Assembly (NCBI GenBank): GCA_900758075.1
Contig: CAAEQF010000005.1
Span: forward strand, 1-5,141
Direction: 5' to 3'
Origin: Coriobacteriia bacterium
GTDB lineage: Bacteria > Actinomycetota > Coriobacteriia > Coriobacteriales > QAMH01
Length of the DNA: 5,141 nt
Under the pieces are notes generated by a model. That model did no database searches, was not told where the DNA came from, and worked only from the letters and a program-made list of their open reading frames with translations. The position numbers and the translations under genes were made by a program. Position 1 is the first letter of the stretch. Each line of letters starts with the position of its first letter. Below are positions 1 to 5,141 of this stretch, piece after piece.

Positions 1-39
1 CTTGTCGAACGCCGAGTTCTGCCTGACGCCGGCGGTGAC
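1..39. repeat. 39-bp direct repeat, copy A (window edge)
   Basis: Bases 1-39 are identical to 475-513 in the same orientation. The match breaks at 40 versus 514 (g versus c) and may extend left beyond the window. On the minus strand it encodes VTAGVRQNSAFDK. This copy is in the wrong place for the family: only VTAG fits the usual PGLGQAAVTAG context, and the following residues do not belong at a permease C-terminus. Confidence 0.95.
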
Positions 40-876
40 GGCCGCCTGCCCGAGCCCGGGATACGAGAAGACCTGCTCGACGAGCACCGAGCCGCCGAAG
101 ATCTCGGACACAGACGCGAACTCCAGCGTGATCGCCGGAAGCAGCAGGTTGCGCAGGCCGTGCACGCGCACCGCCTCGCCCCTGCTCATGCCGCGCGCCT
201 GCGCGAAGCGAATGTAGTCGCTTTCCATGACGTCGATGGTCTTCTCGCGCGTGTGCAGCGCGATGTTCGCCACGCCCACGACCGACAGCGTGAGCGCGGG
301 CAGAACGAGATGGTAGACCGAGTCGAAGATCGTGACGTCGGCAGCGCTCTTGCCGATGGGCACTGAGAAGCCAAACGGGAACCAGCCGAGCCAAACCGAG
401 AACACGATCAGCATGACGAGTCCGAACCAAAACGTCGGCGTGGACGCGAGCACGAAGCAGTAGCCCCTCACGAACTTGTCGAACGCCGAGTTCTGCCTGA
501 CGCCGGCGGTGACCCCCATCGCAAAGCCGATGACGCCGCTGAGCACCCAGGCGACGAGCATGAGCACGAGCGTATTGAGCGAGCGCGTCGCCAGCACCTC
601 CGTCACCGGCGCGTTGAACCTGAGCGACACGCCAAAATCCCCGTGCGCTGCGGCGGCGAGCCAGTTGAGGTAGCGCTGCCAAACCGGCAAGTTGCTCCCC
701 CAGTACGCCGCGAGGTCAGCCTTCTTCTCGGGGCTCATCCCCGCGTAGGCGGCCTGCCCGACGTTTGCCTGCACCGGGTCGACGGGCGAGATGCCCACGA
801 GAAGAAACGTCACGACGCTCACGGCGAACATGAGCACGACGAACTTGAGCAGGTTTTTGCCGATGACCTGTGCCAT
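1..876 (-). CDS. ABC transporter permease, DppB/OppB/NikB type (3' end outside window, C-terminus chimeric)
   Basis: Inner-membrane permease subunit of a peptide/nickel-type ABC importer. I translated 292 codons from the ATG at 876-874; no stop occurs before the left edge. Visible order: TM1 at residues 8-31, an extracytoplasmic loop (about 32-98) with the family's conserved HGDFGVSL segment (78-85), TM2 (100-125), TM3 (147-167) after STPTFWFG, TM4 (189-207), then the cytoplasmic EAA loop (220-247: DYIRFAQARG ... LLLPAIT), which contacts the ATPase, and VLVEQVFSYPGLGQAAVTAG (264-283). Families normally continue here with a last TM helix and a short tail ending near DPRIR. Instead residues 280-292 repeat residues 122-134 exactly (VTAGVRQNSAFDK), so the end is abnormal. 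An AAGGG element sits 4 nt before the ATG. The gene follows the binding-protein gene by 52 bp, so the two are probably cotranscribed. Family assignment is firm; substrate is unknown. Confidence 0.93.
   Translation of the reverse strand, partial: MAQVIGKNLLKFVVLMFAVSVVTFLLVGISPVDPVQANVGQAAYAGMSPEKKADLAAYWGSNLPVWQRYLNWLAAAAHGDFGVSLRFNAPVTEVLATRSLNTLVLMLVAWVLSGVIGFAMGVTAGVRQNSAFDKFVRGYCFVLASTPTFWFGLVMLIVFSVWLGWFPFGFSVPIGKSAADVTIFDSVYHLVLPALTLSVVGVANIALHTREKTIDVMESDYIRFAQARGMSRGEAVRVHGLRNLLLPAITLEFASVSEIFGGSVLVEQVFSYPGLGQAAVTAGVRQNSAFDK
475..513. repeat. 39-bp direct repeat, copy B (native position in permease)
   Basis: This is the second copy of the 39-bp repeat, 474 bp (158 codons) from copy A and therefore in the same reading frame. 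Here the encoded residues 122-134 sit at the end of TM2, followed by FVRGYCFVLASTPTFW. That matches the usual layout of DppB/NikB-type permeases, so this is taken as the original copy. Confidence 0.95.
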
Positions 877-895
877 ATGCCCTTTCCCAGCAAAC

Positions 896-918
896 CAGAC
901 CGAACCGTCTGAAAGACG
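896..918 (-). other. Two overlapping small hairpins between binding protein and permease genes
   Basis: In the 52-bp gap the sequence can form either of two 5-bp stems. One is CGTCT-TTC-AGACG on the minus strand (906-918). The other is CAGAC-GGTTCG-GTCTG (896-911). They share CAGAC and so exclude each other. No T-run follows, so this is not an intrinsic terminator. A transcript-stabilising or processing element after a binding-protein gene is plausible, but stems this short could arise by chance. Confidence 0.3.
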
Positions 919-928
919 AGTTCCCAGC

Positions 929-2560
929 CTACCACGTCCACTGGTCGACGTTGTTGACGAGCGACCAGCCGTGCCCGTGAGGATGCGGCTTCTGCTCGGC
1001 AACGTTCAGCCCCGAGCGCTTGAAGTAGAGGTGGTCGACGTTCGCGAGCCAGACCCACGACGCGGCGCCCTGCGGGGCCACGCCCTGCGCGCCATCCCAC
1101 TGGGCCTTTTTCCACTCGTCGAACGAGTCCTCGACCTTCGTCTTGGCAAGCGCCGCGTCCAGGTGCGCATCGACCGCCTTGCTCTCGTAGCAGGCGTAGT
1201 TGCCCGTGCTCGTGGAATACGTCAGGTTGTAGAGCTGCGTGGGGCTGTTTGCCCCCCACCCCCACACGATCGGGTCACTGTACTGGTGGGCGTACAGACC
1301 GGAGGCATCGGTCGTCCACGACGAGCCCGTGACCTTGACCTCGATGCCGAACTCGCGCATCTGGTTCATGAACTCGTTGGCGATGGCCTGGCGCACGGAA
1401 TCGCTCGATGCGTAGAAGAGCTCGAGCGAGGCGCGCTCGCCGCCCTTCGCGTAAATGCCGTCGGCGCCCTTCTCCCAGCCGGCATCGGTCATGAACTTGG
1501 CCGCCGCCTCGAGGTCGGTGGCGACCTTCATGTCCTCGCTGCCCCACGGCAGCGCGTCGCACACGCTGTAGGCGACAGTCCCATGGCCGTTCAAGACGTT
1601 GTCTACGAGCCTTTCGCGGTCAATGGCGCAGTTGATGGCCTTGCGGACCTCTTCGTGGCACGTGAGCGCGTTGCCTGCGGGAAACGCCCCGTCAGTGCCG
1701 GTCTTTTCCGCTCCGGGCGCGACAGTGGGCAACGAGATGCCGCGGCAGTCGACGGTCGCGCAGCTCAGCAGCTCGTAGCCCTTGGGCGACTGGTCGGCGA
1801 GCGTCGCGGTCGTGTACGCGATGTCGACGCTGCCCGACTGCACGGCGGCAAGCGCGGCGTCCTCGTCCATGAACAGCACCGTGAGGCGCTCCATCTTGGG
1901 AGCATCGCCGTAGTAGTCGGGATTCGCCCTGAAGATGACCTGCTGTCCCTTGTCCCACTGCTCGAGCACGTAGCGCCCCGAGCCTATGGGGTTTGCCCCG
2001 TAGGAAGTGGCGTCGTAGGCATGCTCGGGCACGATGCCCACGACGGCGAGCGTGTAGAGCAGCGCGTTGAAGGGCTTGTTGAGCATGATGTCGACGTGCG
2101 TCGCGCTCGTGGCGGTTGCCTTGTCGACGTAGCTCAGGTCGAGCTCGGAGCCCTCGAAGGACTTGATGCCGTTGATGGTAAAGGCGACGTCTTGTGCCGT
2201 GAGGGGCTGCCCGTCGGAAAACCTTGCGTCGTCGCGGATGTCAAACGACCAGGTCAGGCCATCGGAGCTGCACGAATAGGCCGTCGCGAGGTCGTTTTTG
2301 AAGTTGAGGTCGGTGTCGGTGGTCACGAGCGTGGACTGCAGCAGCGGCTCGTGCACGTGCTCGCCGCAGCCCCACGAGTAGAAGGGGTCGAATCCCGCTT
2401 CGGGCTCGCTTTCTCTTGTCATGGCGACGACGACGCCGTTCATGTCGGAAGAGTCCGCAGACGAGCCCCCGTTCGAGCACGCGCTCAGCACCCCGCCAAA
2501 CGAAAGGGCGGCGGCGCTTGCGCCCGCGATCTTCAAGAACTCCCTGCGCGAGAAAGCCAT
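929..2560 (-). CDS. Family 5 extracellular solute-binding lipoprotein (peptide/nickel-type ABC importer), Tat-type leader
   Basis: Captures the substrate outside the membrane and delivers it to the permease encoded just downstream. It has 543 residues, the usual length for SBP_bac_5 proteins. The N-terminus has a twin-arginine motif (S4-R5-R6-E7-F8-L9-K10), a hydrophobic stretch (11-24) and a lipobox LSAC with C28 as the expected lipidated residue, then a Ser/Gly/Asp-rich linker. The family hallmark SDGLTWSFDIRDDARFSDG lies at 99-117, followed by PLTAQDVAF. Other typical parts are the mid-protein GSGRYVLEQW / ANPDYYGDAP region and the C-terminal lobe around EFMNQMREFGIEVKV. H68 and H70 (GEHVHEP) and a C-terminal HPHGHG (526-531) are notable and might bind metal, which is inference. 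The start is fixed by an excellent Shine-Dalgarno GAGGAG 6 nt upstream and by the leader motif. Family call is firm; peptide versus nickel or another chelate is open. Confidence 0.95.
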   Translation of the reverse strand: MAFSRREFLKIAGASAAALSFGGVLSACSNGGSSADSSDMNGVVVAMTRESEPEAGFDPFYSWGCGEHVHEPLLQSTLVTTDTDLNFKNDLATAYSCSSDGLTWSFDIRDDARFSDGQPLTAQDVAFTINGIKSFEGSELDLSYVDKATATSATHVDIMLNKPFNALLYTLAVVGIVPEHAYDATSYGANPIGSGRYVLEQWDKGQQVIFRANPDYYGDAPKMERLTVLFMDEDAALAAVQSGSVDIAYTTATLADQSPKGYELLSCATVDCRGISLPTVAPGAEKTGTDGAFPAGNALTCHEEVRKAINCAIDRERLVDNVLNGHGTVAYSVCDALPWGSEDMKVATDLEAAAKFMTDAGWEKGADGIYAKGGERASLELFYASSDSVRQAIANEFMNQMREFGIEVKVTGSSWTTDASGLYAHQYSDPIVWGWGANSPTQLYNLTYSTSTGNYACYESKAVDAHLDAALAKTKVEDSFDEWKKAQWDGAQGVAPQGAASWVWLANVDHLYFKRSGLNVAEQKPHPHGHGWSLVNNVDQWTW

Positions 2561-2566
2561 GTTACT

Positions 2567-2572
2567 CTCCTC
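2567..2572 (-). promoter_or_regulatory. Shine-Dalgarno site of the solute-binding protein gene
   Basis: GAGGAG on the minus strand, 6 nt before the ATG at 2560-2558. It is the strongest ribosome binding site in the window and fixes the start of the Tat/lipoprotein leader. Confidence 0.85.
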
Positions 2573-2595
2573 AATTTCGTAATACCGATTGGTGC

Positions 2596-2624
2596 ATTCT
2601 ACGTCCCGAGTAACACGTATTCAA
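2596..2624 (-). promoter_or_regulatory. Probable housekeeping-sigma promoter for the binding protein-permease operon
   Basis: On the minus strand, TTGAAT (2624-2619) and TAGAAT (2601-2596) are separated by exactly 17 bp. They match the -35 consensus at 4 of 6 positions and the -10 consensus at 5 of 6. The predicted start of transcription, near 2589, gives a leader of about 30 nt that contains the GAGGAG ribosome binding site. The element lies in the most AT-rich patch of an otherwise GC-rich window, in the roughly 100-bp gap after the symporter gene, and suggests the transporter genes are expressed independently of the upstream genes. I see no operator-like palindrome overlapping it. Confidence 0.6.
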
Positions 2625-2661
2625 CATTTTTCACACTACGAATCGGGGGAGCGGCCGCATC

Positions 2662-3390
2662 TCAGGCAGGAAGGCGGGAGAGGAGCCTGTCTGCCACTTT
2701 GCCAAAGAGCGCGGCGAGCACCTGCTGGAACAGAACGCCGGCCATCACCGCGAACAGCGATGCGGGCGGAAAGTACTGCATCGCGAGCACCGCGCCGGCG
2801 GAGATGTTGCGCATCCCCGACTGGAACAGCATCGCCACGGCACGCTCGCGCCTCTGCCTGAACACGTAGGCGAGAGCCGCGCCCATGAGGAAGTTGAACG
2901 ACGCGAACAGCCCGACGAACACGAGCACACCCGCGAGCTGCGGCGTCAGGTGGAACACGAAGTCGGAGATCGCCGAGGAGTTGGTCGCGATGATAACGAC
3001 GAGCATGAGGCGCGCAAGCGGCATAAGCGACGCCGAGAGCGTGCGCGTCCCCAGCCCATGCGTCGCCTCGTTGACGACGATTCCGACGACCGACGGCACG
3101 ACCACCATGTACAGCATGTCCAAGACCATGCCGAGCGCGCTTTGAAACGACATGATCGCGAAAAACGTCGGCACCGCCGGCCGCAGCGGCGCGAAGGCCT
3201 GCGGGAGCAGGATGCCCGCCGCCAGGCAGCACAAGACGATGACGACCATATGCCGCCCGATGAAAACCCCGAGCCCCTTCCAGGCCCGTCCCGCGCGCGT
3301 CACGGCCGCCGCCGAAGGCCCCGCGCGTCTCGACCGCTTCGCATCAGCAGACGGAGAAGGCGTACGAGTCGTAATGGGGCAGCTCGGCAC
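2662..3390 (-). CDS. Bile acid:sodium symporter (BASS) family protein, apparently with an internal deletion of several TM helices
   Basis: BASS proteins are sodium-coupled or related secondary carriers of organic anions, usually about 300-320 residues with 9-10 helices. This one has at most 242. Residues 43-87 match the family N-terminus (FIGRHMVVIVL ... LLPQAFAPL ... AIMSFQSALG). Residues 88 onward match the second half: MVLDMLYMVVVPSVVGIVVNEATHG, LMLVVIIATNSS, and SGMRNISAGA (191-200), equivalent to the GMQNSG crossover motif of the helix near the sodium site. The region from late TM2 through TM5, including the first crossover motif (GGTASN-like in ASBT homologues), is absent, about 100 residues. 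The frame stays open. The start is uncertain: GTG at 3390 gives a Ser/Arg-rich extension overlapping the upstream gene by 47 nt, while GTG at 3303 (V30) fits the family N-terminus better. Neither has a good ribosome binding site. Transport activity is unlikely if the deletion is real. Substrate unknown. Confidence 0.82.
   Translation of the reverse strand: MPSCPITTRTPSPSADAKRSRRAGPSAAAVTRAGRAWKGLGVFIGRHMVVIVLCCLAAGILLPQAFAPLRPAVPTFFAIMSFQSALGMVLDMLYMVVVPSVVGIVVNEATHGLGTRTLSASLMPLARLMLVVIIATNSSAISDFVFHLTPQLAGVLVFVGLFASFNFLMGAALAYVFRQRRERAVAMLFQSGMRNISAGAVLAMQYFPPASLFAVMAGVLFQQVLAALFGKVADRLLSRLPA
3130..3138 (-). other. Inferred deletion junction in the BASS gene
   Basis: The codons for A85-L86-G87 are where the N-terminal half (FQSALG) meets the second half (GMVLDML). 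In recalled family sequences, such as the Neisseria ASBT homologue, these two segments are about 100 residues apart. The exact breakpoint cannot be placed without the intact relative, but it should fall within or within a few bases of this stretch. Confidence 0.55.
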
Positions 3391-3685
3391 GCTGGTCGAG
3401 CACTCTCACCTGGATGTAGGGGCCATCTGCCGTGAAGGTCCCGGTTGCGGCAATGCCCTTCGCCTCGGCATAGCCCCGGTTGCCCTCGCGCAGCTTCGCG
3501 ACGATGCCGCGCCCCCTCTCGCACACGTCCACGCATTCCTGCTCGGAGTCCCAAAACGCGTCCATCTTGAAGTACGCCTCGAACGGCTCGCTCGATTCGC
3601 CCGGATTCAGGCTCGTGAGCGGGAAGTACGTGTTCGCGCGGTCTGCCGAAAAGGCAAGCTGCGTCGTCGTGGGTGCGTCTGCCAT
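3344..3685 (-). CDS. Hypothetical protein, 113 aa, family not recognised
   Basis: I do not recognise this protein. It starts at an ATG with GAGAGG 4 nt upstream (3690-3695) and ends at TGA (3344-3346). It has no signal peptide and no membrane helix, so it is probably cytoplasmic. It looks like a compact alpha/beta protein: an N-terminal part rich in small and polar residues with NTYFPLTSLNPGE (18-30), an acidic stretch with two cysteines (ECVDVCERG), a likely helix (GRGIVAKLREGNRGYAEAKG), and a probable beta pair ending GPYIQVRVL and YDSYAFSVC. It lies between the hydrolase gene (104-bp gap, with no convincing promoter or terminator seen) and the symporter gene, which it may overlap by 47 nt. 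Minus-strand G/C-ending codons and the ribosome binding site support it as a real gene; competing frames here lack such a site. Confidence 0.7.
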   Translation of the reverse strand: MADAPTTTQLAFSADRANTYFPLTSLNPGESSEPFEAYFKMDAFWDSEQECVDVCERGRGIVAKLREGNRGYAEAKGIAATGTFTADGPYIQVRVLDQRAELPHYDSYAFSVC

Positions 3686-3689
3686 TGCG

Positions 3690-3695
3690 CCTCTC
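3690..3695 (-). promoter_or_regulatory. Probable Shine-Dalgarno site of the 113-aa gene
   Basis: GAGAGG on the minus strand, 4 nt before the ATG at 3685-3683. It supports this start over the longer reading frame that overlaps it in another phase. Confidence 0.5.
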
Positions 3696-3789
3696 TTCTC
3701 GAATGAAACCTCGGTCGCTTCCGACCATACTCTACTACGTGCCGCTGACGCACATCCTACGACGAGCGTCTTGTGACTCGTGCCTTGCG

Positions 3790-5141
3790 CTACGCGCCGC
3801 CGCCCGCCTTGTGCGCTGCGGCCCGCGCGCGCCGGTCAAATGCGTCTCCCGACGACTCCGCCCGCGCCGCGAGCGCCCAGACAACCACCTTGACGCAGCC
3901 TCCCGCAAACAGGATGGCCGCGACCGCCACCAGCACGAGCGCGAGATCCGGCACGAACATGCTCAGGTCGCGCCACTGGTAGCCGAGCTGGCGGGGAAGG
4001 TCGAGCAGAAACATCGGCAGCGCGAGGTGCACGAGTATGGCCAGCGCCACGCGCGGCCACAGCGGTCGGTCCTGATCGAGCGCGCTGACGAGCCCACGCC
4101 TCCAGTTGCCGAGCGAGAACAGCGGCACGGCAGACGAGAGGACGAGCGCCAGGTAGGCGATATCGAGCCCGAGATGCTGCGAAACGCGGTCGTTCGGGTC
4201 GACGTCGTAGAGCGCCGGCGTGCCCGTGGCGATGTCGACGACGCCGCTTGCGAGGTCGAAAAAGCAGCTGTTTCCGCCGAAGTAGTCGTTGGAATCTCCC
4301 AGCACGACCACCGCGACATCGGACGACGGCACGATCGTCATGCGCGCGACGTAGTTCTCGACCTGCCCGTCGTGCGACATGACGAGGTTGTCGCCGTCAT
4401 CGTAGTACGTCGTCCACCCCATGCCGTAGAACGTGCTGCCGTACGGGTCGGGCACCTTGTCGGTCACCATTGCCTCGATGCCCACCGGCGAGAGGATCCC
4501 CTCCCCCTTGTCGAGGTACATCTGCAGGTAGCGCGCCATGTCCGAGACGCTTGCCTGCACGTAGCCGGAAGGGTCGGCGCCCCACGCGTCGTCCGACACG
4601 TCATGCGAGAACCCGTCTGCCACGTTGATGCCGAAGTAGTTGCGGTGCCCCGGGTCGACCTTTGGGCTCTTCACGGCGCTGCTCTGCGTCGAGGCGCTTG
4701 TCATGCCGAGCGGCTCGAAGACGTTTTCGCGCAGGTACTCGTCGTAGTCGAGGCCCGACACGCTCTCGACGATGCGGCCGAGCAGGTCGTAGTTCGCGTT
4801 CGCGTACGAGAAGCTGCCGAAGGTGTCGCCCACCTGCGCCTGCGAAAGCGACTCGTAGTAGCCGAACCCGCTCGTCTGGTTGAGCAGCGAGCGCACCGTC
4901 ACCTCCTCGGGCACGAGGTAGTCGGGCACGTAGTCGGATGCGGGGTCGTCCAGGTCGACCTCGCCGCGCTCCACGAGCTGCATGATGCACAGCGCGGTGA
5001 ACGACTTGCTGAGCGAACCGATCGTGAAGGCGGCGTCGGGGCCGGGGCAATCGCCGAAGATGCGCTGGTATTCGGTACCATCCGAGGAGACGACCGCCAC
5101 CGCGATGCCCGGAACCCCCGTGGCGGGGACGTTTTGCGCGA
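3790..5141 (-). CDS. Serine hydrolase, class C beta-lactamase/PBP-like, with C-terminal transmembrane domain (N-terminus outside window)
   Basis: Acyl-serine enzyme of the beta-lactamase/DD-peptidase/esterase superfamily, probably acting outside the membrane; the true substrate (peptidoglycan, D-amino-acid peptide or ester) is not predictable. The frame is open to the right edge. Upstream of the GTG at 5100 it reads TGVPGIAVAVVSSDG, the family's first strand, so that GTG is internal and the real start lies outside. 449 codons are visible. Numbering from V1 at 5100: catalytic S29-L-S-K32 (codons 5016-5005), LLNQTSG (72-78), Y99-A-N101 of the YxN motif followed by ANYDLLG, EPLGM (129-133), and H243-D-G245 in the place of KTG. 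After about residue 305 come three probable TM helices (312-331, 350-367, 381-412) and a basic tail; stop TAG at 3792-3790. An N-terminal signal or anchor would be expected outside the window. The loop between LLNQTSG and YAN is shorter than usual. Confidence 0.92.
   Translation of the reverse strand, partial: AQNVPATGVPGIAVAVVSSDGTEYQRIFGDCPGPDAAFTIGSLSKSFTALCIMQLVERGEVDLDDPASDYVPDYLVPEEVTVRSLLNQTSGFGYYESLSQAQVGDTFGSFSYANANYDLLGRIVESVSGLDYDEYLRENVFEPLGMTSASTQSSAVKSPKVDPGHRNYFGINVADGFSHDVSDDAWGADPSGYVQASVSDMARYLQMYLDKGEGILSPVGIEAMVTDKVPDPYGSTFYGMGWTTYYDDGDNLVMSHDGQVENYVARMTIVPSSDVAVVVLGDSNDYFGGNSCFFDLASGVVDIATGTPALYDVDPNDRVSQHLGLDIAYLALVLSSAVPLFSLGNWRRGLVSALDQDRPLWPRVALAILVHLALPMFLLDLPRQLGYQWRDLSMFVPDLALVLVAVAAILFAGGCVKVVVWALAARAESSGDAFDRRARAAAHKAGGGA

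Noticed and set aside
2..673. Two plus-strand frames (from 2 and 476) that begin with the same peptide MSNAEFCLTPAVT
   Set aside because: The identity is only the antisense reading of the 39-bp repeat; neither has a ribosome binding site, and both lie opposite the permease gene.
2596..2656. Possible terminator for the symporter gene
   Set aside because: Only a 5-bp CCCGA/TCGGG pairing with a very long loop and no following T-run.
791..2869. Long plus-strand open frame (692 codons) opposite the solute-binding protein gene
   Set aside because: The minus strand here has an unmistakable family 5 binding protein with Tat leader, lipobox and ribosome binding site. The plus frame is Arg/Val-rich, has no recognisable domain, and is the usual long antisense shadow in GC-rich DNA.
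3300..3728. Minus-strand frame of 142 codons overlapping the 113-aa gene
   Set aside because: Arg-rich, low-complexity product in a different phase, with no ribosome binding site. The 113-aa frame has better composition and a GAGAGG site.
3721..3789. Promoter or terminator in the gap between the hydrolase and the 113-aa gene
   Set aside because: TAGAGT and TATGGT could serve as -10 elements, but no acceptable -35 lies 16-18 bp upstream. The GACGC/GCGTC and GTGC/GCAC stems are 4-5 bp without a T-run.
5098..5100. GTG at 5100 as the start of the serine hydrolase
   Set aside because: The frame continues upstream to the edge with TGVPGIA, a conserved part of the fold, so the true start is outside the window.
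1..5141. CRISPR array, tRNA, insertion sequence, toxin-antitoxin or defence genes
   Set aside because: No repeated spacer pattern, cloverleaf, terminal inverted repeats or recognisable transposase or defence protein is seen. The single direct repeat is explained by permease coding sequence.

Overview
The window is GC-rich and carries five protein genes, all on the minus strand, so they read from the right edge to the left edge. The high-GC, G/C-ending codon use and the SRREFLKIAG-type Tat/lipoprotein leader suggest an actinobacterial anaerobe. The Coriobacteriia (Eggerthella/Olsenella-like gut or oral bacteria) are my best guess, but that is inference from style and not from a marker gene.

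Layout in reading order. (1) 5141-3790: a serine hydrolase of the class C beta-lactamase / penicillin-binding-protein-like family with a C-terminal membrane domain; its N-terminus lies outside the window. (2) 3685-3344: a 113-residue protein I do not recognise. (3) 3390-2662: a bile acid:sodium symporter (BASS) family protein that appears to lack about 100 internal residues. (4) 2560-929: a Tat-exported, lipid-anchored family 5 solute-binding protein (peptide/nickel type) with a good promoter and ribosome binding site. (5) 876 to the left edge: a DppB/OppB/NikB-type ABC permease whose C-terminal end switches into a copy of an earlier part of the same gene. Genes 4 and 5 clearly work together as the binding protein and first permease of an uptake system; a second permease and two ATPases would be expected to the left. 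Genes 1 to 3 have no evident functional link to them.

No mobile element, CRISPR array, tRNA or rRNA is visible, and I found no convincing new defence or metabolic system. The most notable signals are structural. A perfect 39-bp direct repeat (1-39 and 475-513), in frame 474 bp apart, makes the permease C-terminus chimeric. The symporter is joined in frame across a missing block of transmembrane helices. Both look like same-orientation jumps in the DNA. They may be real duplication and deletion events, or chimeras from DNA amplification or assembly, and that should be settled before either protein is interpreted.
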